A DNA stretch of 64,000 bases from Streptomyces sp. A1136 (GCF_004795055.1 NZ_SSBJ01000008.1:62001-126000), one strand, 5' to 3'. Positions 43,932 through 53,361 are shown, counted from the stretch's first letter. The notes: generated by a model from the sequence alone, not told the origin. Program-made: numbers and translations.

Positions 43932-43975
43932 GTGGGCCTTGGCGGTTCGTGTCGGACGGCGGGCGGACTGCGGGC

Positions 43976-44815
43976 TCAGCCGCCGGTGGCGAAGCCGGGG
44001 AACAGCGTCATTCCCCCGTCCACGAAGATCGTCGTCCCCACGACGTAGTCGAGCAGGTCGGAGGCGAGGAGGGTCACCGCGTTCGCGATGTCCTCGGGGT
44101 CGCCCACGCGGCGGTACGGGATGAGCCGCAGCAGGTCGGCCTCGGCTTCGGGGGTGTCCCAGGCGCTGCGGTTGATGGGGGTGCGGATCGCGCCCGGGGC
44201 GACGGCGTTCACCCGGATCCGTTGCGGGGCGAGTTCCTGCGCGAGCGTCTCCATGAGCATCTGCACGCCGCCCTTGGACGAGGCGTAGTTCACGTGCCCG
44301 GCCCAGGGGATGACCTGGTGCACCGAACTCATGCAAATGATCTTCCCGGCGGAGCGGGACACTTCCGGGACGACGCCGCGGCGCAGGAACTCCTTGGTCG
44401 CCTCGCGGGCGCACAGGAACTGACCGGTGAGGTTGACGTCCAGCACCTTGCGCCACTGGTCCATGGTCATGTCGGTGAAGGCGGCGTCCCTCTGGAGACC
44501 GGCGTTGGCCACCATGACGTCGATGGTCCCGAACTCCTCGACCATCCGGGCGACCATGTCGACGACCTGGTCCTCCTGCGACACGTCGGCCTCGTGCGCG
44601 TAGGCGCGGACCCCGAAGCCCTCGATCTCCCGGACCACCTCCTCGGCGGCGTCCTGCCCGGCGACGTAGTTCACGACCACGTCGGCGCCCGCCCGCCCGA
44701 GACCGATCGCGGTGGCCTTGCCGATGCCGGAGTTCGCTCCCGTCACCAGCGCCTTCTGCCCCTTGAGGATCGGGGGAACGAGGAGCGTTGGACCGTCACT
44801 GCCGCTGGCTTCCAC
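43976..44815 (-). CDS. Short-chain dehydrogenase, glucose 1-dehydrogenase-like
   Basis: A 279-aa SDR. GTG 44815 follows AGGGAGAG; 16 more open codons upstream have no ribosome site. NAD(P)-binding TGANSGIGKA near residue 26, NAG (VMVANAGLQ) near 105, and the catalytic triad Ser-Tyr-Lys in CMSSVHQVIPWAGHVNYASSKGG near 160-180. The HQVIPWAGHVNYA segment and PINRSAWDTPE match glucose 1-dehydrogenases of the Bacillus type, which oxidise beta-D-glucose to gluconolactone. Gluconokinase is three genes away on the same strand and an aldose epimerase is divergent, which supports but does not prove this substrate. Confidence 0.85.
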   Translation of the reverse strand: MEASGSDGPTLLVPPILKGQKALVTGANSGIGKATAIGLGRAGADVVVNYVAGQDAAEEVVREIEGFGVRAYAHEADVSQEDQVVDMVARMVEEFGTIDVMVANAGLQRDAAFTDMTMDQWRKVLDVNLTGQFLCAREATKEFLRRGVVPEVSRSAGKIICMSSVHQVIPWAGHVNYASSKGGVQMLMETLAQELAPQRIRVNAVAPGAIRTPINRSAWDTPEAEADLLRLIPYRRVGDPEDIANAVTLLASDLLDYVVGTTIFVDGGMTLFPGFATGG

Positions 44816-45103
44816 TGAATCTCTCCCTGAGTGCCGAGGGGGCCACGCAATCCGCGCCACCACCAGAGCATCGCGTCCCTGCCCCGGCCCGGTGGCACGA
44901 CTGCGGCTGCCCCTATGGTGTGCTCCCCCCGGCCGAACGGCTCAACGGCGGCTCGGGAGCCCCGCCGGCGAACGCGCCCACGGCGGGGCCGCCCCGGCCG
45001 AGGTGCGCCGCGATCCGGCCGGTGCTGCAATGGAACCACCCGGTGTGCGGGCTCCATGTGCTGTTCCCCCGCATCCCGACCGCCACCGGCGAGGACGGCG
45101 AAG

Positions 45104-46018
45104 ATGCATCGGACGGGTGCCCAGTTCCGGCTGACCTGTGGTCCACAGACCGTCGTGGTCGTGGAGTCGGGCGGCGCCCTGCGCCATTACGCGGTCGCCG
45201 AGCGCCCGATCCTCGACGGCTTCGACGCCGACGACCCGATCGAGGGCGGACGCGGACAACTCCTCGTGCCGTGGCCCAACCGGATCGGAGACGGCCGGTA
45301 CCGCTGGCACGGGCGGGAACTCCAATTGCCGGTGAACGAGGTCGAGCACGCCAACGCCATCCACGGCCTGCTGCGCTGGACGTCGTGGCAGCCGGTGGAA
45401 CAGACCGACGGCCGCGTGGTGCTGACGACCACGCTCTGGCCGCAACCGGGGTACCCGTTCCATCTGGTGGCCCGAGCCGAGTACGCCCTCGACCGCCAGG
45501 GCCTGACGGTCACGCTGACCGCACGGAACGTGGGCGACACCCCCGCGCCGTACGGGGTGGGCCAGCACCCGTACCTGGCCGTGGGACCGGGCACGGTCGA
45601 CGACACCCTGCTGACCGTGCCCGCCCGGACCTGGCTGCGCACCGACGACCGCGGCCTGCCCGTCGCGACCGAGACGGTCTCGGGGACCTCCAACGACTTC
45701 GGCGCGCCTCGGCCCATCGGCCCGCAGCGGCTGGACACGGCCTTCACCGACCTGCGACGGACCGCCGACGGGCGCGCCGTCGTACGTCTGTCCGAGCCGT
45801 CCGGTGCGTACGGTACCGATCTGTGGCTCGGCCAGGGTGCCGACTTCGTGCAGGTGTACACCGGGGACACGCTGGCCGAGCCCTACCGGCGCCGGAGCGT
45901 CGCCGTGGAGCCGATGAGCTGCGGACCCGACGCCTTCCGCCGCGACCCGGCGCAGGTGCGTCTCGAACCGGGGGCCCGGCACACCCTGCGGTGGGGGCTC
46001 GCACCCTGGCGAGGGTAG
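45104..46018 (+). CDS. Aldose 1-epimerase-like protein
   Basis: A 304-aa galactose-mutarotase-fold protein (ATG 45104 behind GAGGA). Visible are LLVPWPNRIGDGRYRWHG near 50 (Arg of the active site), HGLLRWTSWQ near 85 (substrate His), GVGQHPYLAVG near 150 (catalytic His), and the catalytic Glu in SVAVEPMSCGPDAF near 270. Family members interconvert alpha and beta hexoses. It is divergent from the glucose-dehydrogenase-like SDR; mutarotation would supply that enzyme with beta-glucose. No signal peptide. Confidence 0.9.
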   Translation: MHRTGAQFRLTCGPQTVVVVESGGALRHYAVAERPILDGFDADDPIEGGRGQLLVPWPNRIGDGRYRWHGRELQLPVNEVEHANAIHGLLRWTSWQPVEQTDGRVVLTTTLWPQPGYPFHLVARAEYALDRQGLTVTLTARNVGDTPAPYGVGQHPYLAVGPGTVDDTLLTVPARTWLRTDDRGLPVATETVSGTSNDFGAPRPIGPQRLDTAFTDLRRTADGRAVVRLSEPSGAYGTDLWLGQGADFVQVYTGDTLAEPYRRRSVAVEPMSCGPDAFRRDPAQVRLEPGARHTLRWGLAPWRG

Positions 46019-46144
46019 GGGTGGGGGGCGCCCACATGCGGTGGGCGGGAAGTGTGGTGGTGGGCTACATGTGCGGCCGACCTGGGCGTTCCTATGGTGT
46101 GGCGACACGGAACGTCCCCGTCAACGCCCCCGGAAGTGGTGCAC

Positions 46145-47509
46145 ATGGCCTCCAGCGCAGGCATGAGAAAGATCGTCGCCGCCAGCCTGATCGGGACCAC
46201 CATCGAGTGGTACGACTTCTTCTTGTACGGCAGCGCCGCCGCCCTGGTGTTCAACAAGTTGTTCTTCCCGACCGCCGACCCGTTGACGGGGACGCTGATC
46301 GCCTTCGTCACCTACGCCATCGGCTTCCTGGCCCGCCCGCTCGGCGGGGTCGTCTTCGGGCACTTCGGGGACAAGGTCGGCCGCAAGAAGCTGCTCGTAC
46401 TCAGCCTGTTGATGATGGGGGGCGCCACCTTCGCGATGGGGCTGCTGCCGACCTACGCGGGAATCGGCGTCGGGGCGCCGGTGCTGCTGACGGTGCTCCG
46501 GCTGGTGCAGGGGTTCGCGCTGGGCGGTGAGTGGGGAGGCGCCGTGCTGATCGTCTCCGAGCACGGCGGTGAGGAGCACCGGGGGTTCTGGGCCTCGTGG
46601 CCGCAGTCGGGCGCCCCCGGCGGGAACCTGCTCGCCACCGGGGTGTTGGCGCTGCTGGCGTCCGTGCAATCGGAGGAGGCCTTCCTCTCCTGGGGCTGGC
46701 GCGTCCCGTTCCTCCTGTCGGGCGTGCTGGTAGCCGCCGGTCTGTGGATCCGGATCTCCGTCGCGGAGTCCCCCGTCTTCCTCGCCGCGCAGGCCCGGGC
46801 CCGGCGGGACGAGAGCGCGGGCGGGGCGAAGGCCCCGGCCGTCGAGGTGCTGCGCAGGAGTTGGCGCGAGGTGCTGACCGCCATCGGCACCCGGTTCGGC
46901 GAGAACATCTCGTACTACGTCCTGACCTCCTTCCTCCTCGTCTATGTCACCACCCACCTCGGACTGCACAAGAGCAGCGCGCTCGACGCCGTGCTGATCG
47001 GCTCGGCCCTGCACTTCGTCACCATCCCCGCCTGGGGCGCGCTGTCGGACCGGATCGGCCGCCGGCCGGTGACGATGATCGGCTCGGTGGGCATGGCCGG
47101 CTGGGCGTTCGCCTTCTTCGCCCTGGTCGACTCGCGATCCTTCGCGGTGATCACGGTGGCGGTCACCGTCGGGCTGCTGTTGCACGGGGCGATGTACGGG
47201 CCGCAGGCCGCCTTCATCTCGGAGATGTTCGACACCGACGTCCGCTACTCGGGTGCCTCGATGGGCTCCCAGCTCGCCTCGATCGTCGCGGGGGCGCTCG
47301 CCCCGATCATCGCCGTCGAGCTCCTCAAGGACTTCGGCTCCTCCGCGCCCGTCTCCGTCTACCTCTGCGGCGCGGCCCTGGTCACCACGCTCACGGTGGC
47401 GTTCGCGAGGGAGACCCGCGGCCGGAGCCTGACGGCGGTCCGCGCCGCCCCGGCGGTGCCCGGTCAGCGGACATCCGCCCCGGCGGGGCAGCCGTTCGAC
47501 GCGGCCTGA
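46145..47509 (+). CDS. MHS-family metabolite:proton symporter
   Basis: A 454-aa MFS protein of the metabolite:H+ symporter group (ShiA, ProP, KgtP relatives). ATG 46145 gives ASSAGMRKIVAASLIGTTIEWYDFFLYGSAAAL, the MHS signature, followed by motif A GHFGDKVGRKK near 82 and the RLVQGFALGGEWGGA segment near 128. Twelve spans are visible. Substrates in this group include shikimate, dicarboxylates, proline/betaine and citrate; I cannot choose one. It is 82 bp upstream of a PucR-type regulator on the same strand, which may sense a related metabolite. Confidence 0.92.
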   Translation: MASSAGMRKIVAASLIGTTIEWYDFFLYGSAAALVFNKLFFPTADPLTGTLIAFVTYAIGFLARPLGGVVFGHFGDKVGRKKLLVLSLLMMGGATFAMGLLPTYAGIGVGAPVLLTVLRLVQGFALGGEWGGAVLIVSEHGGEEHRGFWASWPQSGAPGGNLLATGVLALLASVQSEEAFLSWGWRVPFLLSGVLVAAGLWIRISVAESPVFLAAQARARRDESAGGAKAPAVEVLRRSWREVLTAIGTRFGENISYYVLTSFLLVYVTTHLGLHKSSALDAVLIGSALHFVTIPAWGALSDRIGRRPVTMIGSVGMAGWAFAFFALVDSRSFAVITVAVTVGLLLHGAMYGPQAAFISEMFDTDVRYSGASMGSQLASIVAGALAPIIAVELLKDFGSSAPVSVYLCGAALVTTLTVAFARETRGRSLTAVRAAPAVPGQRTSAPAGQPFDAA

Positions 47510-47591
47510 GCGCGGAGCGGGGGCGACCGCGGCAGCGGGTCCTCGCCGAAACCGGCCTCCCCGTCGGAGGCCCCGGGGAGGGACTGTCAGC

Positions 47592-49520
47592 ATGGGCCGC
47601 GTGAACGATGCCTCCGACTCCCGCCCCCGCGTCGCCAACCCGGCGGCGGCCGCGCTGCGCACGCTGCTCGACCTGCTGGCCGAGGGCGCCCCGGCCGAGC
47701 GGTTCGCGGCGGCCGCCGGGCAGGCCCGTACCGACGGCGCCGACGAGGCGGAGCTCGCCTTCGTCGAGGACGCCACCCGCGTCGCGTCGGCCGTCAGCCG
47801 GACCCTCGGTCAGCATCGGCGCAGGGAGGCGGAGTTGACCGCCCTGTTCGACACGGCCGGCGACCTGGCCGCCCTGCGCGACCTGGACGCCGTACTACGG
47901 GCGATCGTCCGCCGGGCGAGGACCCTGCTGGGCACCGACGTCGCCTACCTCACCCTCAACGACCCGGCCGCGGGCGACACGTTCATGCGGGTCACGGACG
48001 GCTCGGTCTCGGCCGCCTTCCAGCAGTTGCGCCTGGGCATGGGAGAGGGACTCGGCGGTCTCGTCGCCCAGACGGCCCGGCCTTACGCGACCAGCGACTA
48101 CGGGTCGGACGGCCGGTTCAAACACACCACGGTCATCGACCGCGGCGTCGGCGAGGAGGGGCTGCGGGGCATCCTGGGCGTGCCGCTGCGGGTGGGGACG
48201 CGGGTGATCGGCGTGCTGTACGCGGCCGATCGCGCCGTCCGGGCGTTCGCCCCCGACGCGGTCGCCCTGCTCTCCTCGCTCGCCGACCACGCCGCGGTGG
48301 CCATCGACGGGGCCCGCCTGCTGGAGGAGACGCGGGCCGCACTGCGCGAGCTGGGCGACGCCAACGAGACGGTCCGCGCGCACAGCGAAGCGATGCGCCT
48401 GGCGACCGAGACCCACGACCGGCTCACCGATCTCGTGTTGCGCGGCGGTGACGTGGGCGACCTCGCGCGGGACGTCGCCGGTCTCCTGGGCGGCGGCATC
48501 GTGGTCCACGACGCCGACGGCACCGAACTGGCCCGGGTCCGCGCCGACCCCCTGGCCGCACCGGACCGGGGGGTGGCGCGGTCCCGTACCGGCGGGCGCG
48601 CCGTGGTCGTGGACGGCGTATGGGTCTGGGCGGTCATGGCCGGTACCGAACTCCTCGGCAGCGTCGCCCTGACCGGTCGGGCCGGCCTCACCGACTCCGA
48701 ACGTCGCCTGTTCGAGCGGGCCGGTCTGGTCACAGCCCTCCTCCTGCTGCTGCGGCGTTCCATAGCGGAGGCGGAGGACCGGGTACGCGGCGAACTGCTC
48801 GGCGACCTGCTCACGCCGGAGGTCGCGGGGCGGTCGCACGACGGGGCGAGCCGGCACCTCCGGGCCCGCCGGCTGGGCCTGGACCTGTCCCGACCGCACG
48901 TCGTGCTCGCGCTCCGGTGCGACGCGGGGGTACGGGGCCGCGTGGCCTCGGAGGCGGCCCGCCGCGCACGCGCCGCCCAGGGGCTGTCCGGCGTGCACCA
49001 GGGCCTCGTCGTGATGGTGACCCCGGCGCGAAACCCCGGTGAGCTCGCCCGGTCGCTGGCCGCCGAACTGGGGCACGCCCTCGGGGTCCCGGTGACGGTG
49101 GGCGCGGCCGGCCCCGCCGACCACCCGGGCGCCTTGCCGGCCGTGTACGCGGAGGCCCTGCGGTGTGTGGAGGCCCTGCACTCCCTCGGACAGTCCGGCC
49201 GGGGCGCCGGCATGGCCGATCTGGGTTTCCTCGGCGTACTGCTCGGGGAGCGCGCCGATGTGAGCGGCTACGTCGACCGGGTGCTGGGCCCCGTCATCGC
49301 GTACGACGCCCGGCGCGGGACGGAACTCGTCCGTACGCTGGATGCCTACTTCGCCCACGGCGCGAGCCTGTCCAAGGCGAAGGAGGCCCTGCACGTGCAC
49401 GTCAATACGGTGGTGCAGCGGCTGGACCGGATCGGTCGGCTCCTCGGTGACGACTGGAACGCCCCCGCCGCCGCGCTGGAACTCCAGCTCGCCCTTCGTC
49501 TGTACCGTCTGACCTCGTGA
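47592..49520 (+). CDS. GAF-domain PucR/CdaR-type transcriptional regulator
   Basis: A 642-aa regulator. After a helical head, residues 85-250 form a GAF domain (DLDAVLRAIVRRARTLLGTDVAYL, GVPLRVGTRVIGVLYAADR). Residues 260-400 are a second sensor-like region, residues 400-560 the degenerate GGDEF-like CdaR middle part, and the C-terminal 60 residues the PucR helix-turn-helix (ELVRTLDAYFAHGASLSKAKEALHVHVNTVVQRLDRI). Such proteins control purine, aromatic or organic-acid catabolism in Actinobacteria. It lies just after the MHS symporter and 50 bp before an RpiR regulator. ATG start after GGGGAGGG. Confidence 0.9.
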   Translation: MGRVNDASDSRPRVANPAAAALRTLLDLLAEGAPAERFAAAAGQARTDGADEAELAFVEDATRVASAVSRTLGQHRRREAELTALFDTAGDLAALRDLDAVLRAIVRRARTLLGTDVAYLTLNDPAAGDTFMRVTDGSVSAAFQQLRLGMGEGLGGLVAQTARPYATSDYGSDGRFKHTTVIDRGVGEEGLRGILGVPLRVGTRVIGVLYAADRAVRAFAPDAVALLSSLADHAAVAIDGARLLEETRAALRELGDANETVRAHSEAMRLATETHDRLTDLVLRGGDVGDLARDVAGLLGGGIVVHDADGTELARVRADPLAAPDRGVARSRTGGRAVVVDGVWVWAVMAGTELLGSVALTGRAGLTDSERRLFERAGLVTALLLLLRRSIAEAEDRVRGELLGDLLTPEVAGRSHDGASRHLRARRLGLDLSRPHVVLALRCDAGVRGRVASEAARRARAAQGLSGVHQGLVVMVTPARNPGELARSLAAELGHALGVPVTVGAAGPADHPGALPAVYAEALRCVEALHSLGQSGRGAGMADLGFLGVLLGERADVSGYVDRVLGPVIAYDARRGTELVRTLDAYFAHGASLSKAKEALHVHVNTVVQRLDRIGRLLGDDWNAPAAALELQLALRLYRLTS

Positions 49521-49570
49521 CTCACCGGTGAGCTATGTTTGATCACGAGTGATGAGAAGGAGGCCCGTCG

Positions 49571-50488
49571 GTGTCATCCGGGCAGCAGGAACGCGCTCAG
49601 GCGGCCGCCATCACGCCGAGCGGGCAGGCCGCGGAGCACGAGCGCGCCCCCGCCGACCGGGTCCGGGCGCTGTTCGACGGACACCCCCTGTCCCCGGGTC
49701 AGCGGCGGATCGCCCAGTACCTGATCGACCACCTCACCGAGGCCGCGTTCCTCTCGATCACCGAACTCGCGGAACGGGTCGGCGTGAGCCAGCCGTCCGT
49801 GACCCGGTTCGCCTCGGCGCTGGGCTTCAGCGGTTATCCCGCCCTGCGCGAGGTGTTGCAGCCGATCGCGCTGAACGCGGTTGCCGGCTACCCGGAGAGC
49901 CGGGAGCAGATCCGCCACAACGAGCTCCAGGCGGCGGTGGACGCCGAGATCGAGAACCTGGAGAACGTGCGCCGGTTGCTGGCCGACACCAATCAGATCC
50001 TCGACATCGGCCGGGACCTGGCCCGGTCGGTCCCCCTCACCGTGCTCGGTCTGCGGATCTCCGTCTCCCTCGCCGAGTACTTCGCCTACGCGGCCCGGCG
50101 CATCCACCCCGACGTACGCCTGGTGACGGGGGGCGGCAGCGTCGCCTACGACGCGCTGCTCCAGGCCCGGGCGGCGGGCGGCACCTGGGTGTTGGCCTTC
50201 GCCATGCCCCGGCACGCCAAGGAAACCCTGTCCGCGGTGCGGGCGGCCCGCAGCGCCGGGCTGCGCGTGGCGCTGATCACCGATCCGACGCTGGGCCCGC
50301 TGGTGGAGGAGGCTGACGTGGTGCTCACCGCGGGCACCGGTTCGCGGCTGGTCTTCGACTCGTACGCGGCGCCCGGGGTGCTGTCGGCGGCCCTCCTCCA
50401 GGCCATGGCGGACGCGGACCCGGAACGGACGCAGGCGCGCCTCGAAAGCTATGAGCAGGCCGCTGACCTGCACGGTTTCTTCCTTTAG
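49571..50488 (+). CDS. RpiR/MurR-family transcriptional regulator with SIS domain
   Basis: A 305-aa regulator started at GTG 49571 after AAGGAGG. The N-terminal helix-turn-helix (residues 35-105: LSPGQRRIAQYLIDHLTEAAFLSITELAERVGVSQPSVTRF) is followed by a SIS phosphosugar-binding domain (130-280: ARSVPLTVLGLRISVSLAEYFAY, GGTWVLAFAMPRHAKETLSAV). RpiR proteins sense sugar phosphates or similar ligands and control catabolic genes. A hairpin plus T-run closes the gene, and a 7-bp-arm palindrome follows 50 bp further on. Confidence 0.92.
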   Translation: MSSGQQERAQAAAITPSGQAAEHERAPADRVRALFDGHPLSPGQRRIAQYLIDHLTEAAFLSITELAERVGVSQPSVTRFASALGFSGYPALREVLQPIALNAVAGYPESREQIRHNELQAAVDAEIENLENVRRLLADTNQILDIGRDLARSVPLTVLGLRISVSLAEYFAYAARRIHPDVRLVTGGGSVAYDALLQARAAGGTWVLAFAMPRHAKETLSAVRAARSAGLRVALITDPTLGPLVEEADVVLTAGTGSRLVFDSYAAPGVLSAALLQAMADADPERTQARLESYEQAADLHGFFL

Positions 50489-50491
50489 AGC

Positions 50492-50510
50492 GGAGGCTCA
50501 GCCTCCTTTT
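50492..50510 (+). terminator. Intrinsic terminator after the RpiR gene
   Basis: GGAGGC-tca-GCCTCC followed by TTTT, starting 4 bp after the stop codon. It is one of the few in the window with a T-run. Confidence 0.8.
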
Positions 50511-50804
50511 CCGGATGGAACCGTTCATTCAGCGGAGGTATGAATTTTTTCATACGCTTGCTTACTCGACGGTATATATGTTTACTGAGCGCGCGGCCGG
50601 AATCCACCAGATGCCAGGGAGAGCGACCCCACGCCTTCCCGAGCGAGCACCCAGCAGCGAGCGCCTCCTCCTCACGCCCGCTTCCGGGTACCCGATCCGG
50701 GCTTTCGGATCCCGTCGACCGCCGTGGCGGCCTCGATCAACCCCTGGGTCGAGGCCGCCCACCCCCTCTCGATCAGAGTTCGACACCACTCGGAAGCGAC
50801 GAGA
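50511..50804. other. A+T-rich gap with palindrome after the RpiR gene
   Basis: Between the terminator and the next gene lies an unusually A+T-rich stretch (about 50538-50588). It includes the inverted repeat GTATGAA-tttt-TTCATAC (50538-50555) and TATATATGTTTACTGAG. The palindrome resembles a regulator site and the TATATAT could be a -10; neither can be assigned. Nothing further is visible in the rest of the gap. Confidence 0.45.
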
Positions 50805-51188
50805 ATGCCCCAGACGGCCTCTGTCACCCTCAGCCCGGACTGGCCCTGTCAGGTCAAGGCCCCCGGAAACCACGACTGGGAGCGCACCGCCATCCGCTGG
50901 CTGCGCGACCTGCTGCCGGCCCGGTACGCGGGCTACTCGACGCTCAACCGCCACCCCGTGCTCCTGACCCGGCACGCGCGCCTCCAACTCCAGCACGAGA
51001 TGCGCGCCGTGCGGGTGGCCCTGGAGACCTGCCGGGCCGAACTGCCCTCGCTGGGTGTCGCCGAGGCCGTCATCGAGAACACCATCCGGATGTACGCCGT
51101 AGAACTCGACCAACTCGCCCGGCTGGCCAGGGGCGTACGCCTGATCACCGACGCCCTCCTCGTCGGCGGCGCACCCCGCCGACGCTAG
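50805..51188 (+). CDS. Conserved hypothetical protein
   Basis: A 127-aa soluble protein. ATG 50805 follows GGAAG at suitable spacing; the frame is open 27 codons further but without a ribosome site. It is helical throughout: NHDWERTAIRWLRDLLPARYAGYSTL near 27-52, then two long helices with Arg/Glu/Leu repeats (RLQLQHEMRAVRVALETC, AVIENTIRMYAVELDQLARLA). No catalytic motif, signal or membrane span. Its position behind the A+T-rich palindrome gives it its own promoter. It is convergent with the sensor kinase (38 bp). Function unknown. Confidence 0.75.
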   Translation: MPQTASVTLSPDWPCQVKAPGNHDWERTAIRWLRDLLPARYAGYSTLNRHPVLLTRHARLQLQHEMRAVRVALETCRAELPSLGVAEAVIENTIRMYAVELDQLARLARGVRLITDALLVGGAPRRR

Positions 51189-51226
51189 GCCCCCCGTCGA
51201 AAAGGGCGCCGTCCGGGCCCGGGCCG

Positions 51227-52657
51227 TCAGGCCGGCATCCGGGGCAGGGTCGCCACCAGGCGGGCGCCGCCCGCCGGGGCGGTGTGGACCGCGAGGGAGC
51301 CGCCCAGGCTGCCGGCGATGTCCCGGGCTATGGCCAGGCCCAGGCCCGACCCTCCCGCGTCCCGGCTGCGGGCGTCGTCCAGCCGAGTGAACCGTTCGAA
51401 GACCCGTTCCCGGTCCGCGACCGCGATCCCCGGCCCGTCGTCGGACACCTCCAGCACGACGACGTCCCGCGCCGCGTCCTCCCGTAGAACCAGCGATACC
51501 CGCCCGGCGGCGTGCCGTTGGGCGTTGTCCAGCAGGTTCGTGACGAGTCGGGCCAGCCACAGCGTGCTTCCGCGCACCGTGACGTCGGGCGCGAGTTCCG
51601 TCTCTACCGGGACGCGGTCGCCCCCGCGCGGGCGCGCGGCCTCCCGGGCGACCCCGGTGAGGTCGACGACGGCGGCCGGGGCCGGTTCGGCGGTGTCCAG
51701 ACGTGCCAACAGGAGCAGGTCCGCCGCGAGGTCCTGCAGCCGGACCGTGTCCTCCAGCGCGCCGCTCACCAACTCGCCCCACAGGGCCGGGTCGGGATGC
51801 GCCCGCGCGACCTCCAACTGCGTACGGAGCACCGTGATGGGGCTGCGCAGCTCGTGCGAGGCGTCCGCGATGAACTGCCGCTGGCGGATGCCCGCGGCTT
51901 CGAGCCGGTCCAAGGTCGCGTTCACCGTCACGGCGAGCCGGGCCACCTCGTCCTCGCTGCGCGGCACGGGAACCCGTCGGTGCAGGTCACGCTCGCTGAT
52001 CTCGGCGACCTCGGCGCGGATCGCCTCGACGGGCCGCAGCGCCCAGCCCGTCACGCGCCAGGTGACCAGGGCGACGGTCAGCACGAGCAGCGGCACCATG
52101 ACCGCCAGTGCGGCGGTGATCATGTCCCCGGCGGCGTCGGCCTGCCGCAGTGAGGTGCCCGCGTAGACGGTGACCGGCCCCGACGCGGTGGCGGTGGTGA
52201 CCTGTACGACGCGCTGGCGGTGTTCCCCGCGTACGGGGCGGCCGTTCCACGCGCCCCGGACGGTCCCGGGGCCGCCGGGCCGGGTCCCGGAGACCGCCGG
52301 ACGGCCGAGGAGGTTCGGGCTCGCCGCCAGCACCCGGCCCCCGCCGTCCACGACCTGGAGGAAATCCGTTCCGCGCCCGGCGGGCAGTACGGGGTCCAGA
52401 CGGCCCCCCGCCGCCAGTGCGGCCGTCGCCATCGCCTGCCGCTCGGCGTCGTCCTGGGCGCTGCGCATCAGGTTGCCGTGGAGCAGTCCGAGCAGGGCGA
52501 AGGAGACCGCCCCGAGGGCGAGCGCGACCACGGCGGACGCCCCGAGCGTCGCCCGGGCGCGTACGGAACGGGGCCACAGCCCCCGGGCCAGGAGGCGGCG
52601 TACGGCCAGGGCCCGCGCGCGCGGCCGGGCGGCGGGCCGGGGGGTCGGCTCAGCCAC
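51227..52657 (-). CDS. Sensor histidine kinase
   Basis: A 476-aa membrane kinase. Two membrane spans flank an extracytoplasmic sensor: TLGASAVVALALGAVSFALLGL near 40 and MITAALAVMVPLLVLTVALVTW near 190. A HAMP linker follows (RPVEAIRAEVAEIS), then the H-box FIADASHELRSPITVLRTQ near 265, N-box LVTNLLDNAQRHA near 370, and ATP-site motifs VSDDGPGI and GGSGLGLAIAR near 410-440. GTG start overlaps the response-regulator stop by 8 bp. The signal is unknown; the PepSY-like protein encoded opposite may be an accessory or target. Confidence 0.94.
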   Translation of the reverse strand: MAEPTPRPAARPRARALAVRRLLARGLWPRSVRARATLGASAVVALALGAVSFALLGLLHGNLMRSAQDDAERQAMATAALAAGGRLDPVLPAGRGTDFLQVVDGGGRVLAASPNLLGRPAVSGTRPGGPGTVRGAWNGRPVRGEHRQRVVQVTTATASGPVTVYAGTSLRQADAAGDMITAALAVMVPLLVLTVALVTWRVTGWALRPVEAIRAEVAEISERDLHRRVPVPRSEDEVARLAVTVNATLDRLEAAGIRQRQFIADASHELRSPITVLRTQLEVARAHPDPALWGELVSGALEDTVRLQDLAADLLLLARLDTAEPAPAAVVDLTGVAREAARPRGGDRVPVETELAPDVTVRGSTLWLARLVTNLLDNAQRHAAGRVSLVLREDAARDVVVLEVSDDGPGIAVADRERVFERFTRLDDARSRDAGGSGLGLAIARDIAGSLGGSLAVHTAPAGGARLVATLPRMPA

Positions 52658-53327
52658 CGTCGGCCGCCAGCCGGTATCCGGCGCCGCGCACGGTCTCCAC
52701 CGAGGCCCGGCCGAAGGGCGCGTCGATCTTCCGGCGCAGGGCGCTGACGTGGACCTCGACGACGTTCAGGTCACCGTCGTAGGCGGCGTCCCAGACGTTC
52801 TCCAGGATCTCCCGCTTGGGAACCACCTCCCCGGCCCGCCGGGCGAGGTACTCCAGCACGGCGAACTCCCTTGAGGTGAGGCGGGCTTCGGCCCCGCCGC
52901 GGGTGCACCGCTGCGCGGCCGGGTCGACCACCAGGTCCCCGAAGGTCATGACCTGCGGGCTGCGGCGGCCGGTGCGCCGGATCAAGGCACGGAGCCGGGC
53001 CACGAGGACGACGTAGGAGAAGGGCTTGGAGAGGAAGTCGTCCGCGCCGGTGTCCAGGGCCTCGGCCTCGTCGTACTCGCCGTCCTTGGCGGTGAGCATC
53101 AAGATCCCCGATTCGCAGCCGGCCGCGCGCAGCCGGGCGCAGACCCGGTAGCCGTTGAGGCCCGGCAGCATGATGTCGAGCACGATGGCGTCGTAGTCGT
53201 GCTCCGCCGCCAGCCACAGCCCCTGGGTGCCGTCGTGGGCGACGTCGACCGAAAAGCCCTCGGCTCCCAGCCCCCGCTGTAGGGCGGCGGCCAGCCGCCG
53301 CTCGTCCTCGACCACCAGTACGCGCAT
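52650..53327 (-). CDS. OmpR-family response regulator
   Basis: A 225-aa regulator: receiver domain 1-115 with the phosphoacceptor Asp near residue 51 (YDAIVLDIMLPGLNGY), conserved Lys near 101 (FLSKPFSYVVLVARL), and a C-terminal OmpR winged helix (125-220, LTSREFAVLEYLARRAGEVV, NVVEVHVSALRRKID). First gene of the two-component operon. Its upstream gap carries three TTCAG repeats at 10-11 bp spacing, the usual arrangement for OmpR-type dimers, so autoregulation plus control of the divergent gene is likely. Confidence 0.95.
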   Translation of the reverse strand: MRVLVVEDERRLAAALQRGLGAEGFSVDVAHDGTQGLWLAAEHDYDAIVLDIMLPGLNGYRVCARLRAAGCESGILMLTAKDGEYDEAEALDTGADDFLSKPFSYVVLVARLRALIRRTGRRSPQVMTFGDLVVDPAAQRCTRGGAEARLTSREFAVLEYLARRAGEVVPKREILENVWDAAYDGDLNVVEVHVSALRRKIDAPFGRASVETVRGAGYRLAADGG

Positions 53328-53361
53328 GGGGTCAAGGTACTCAGGTTCGCCCGGGAGGTCG

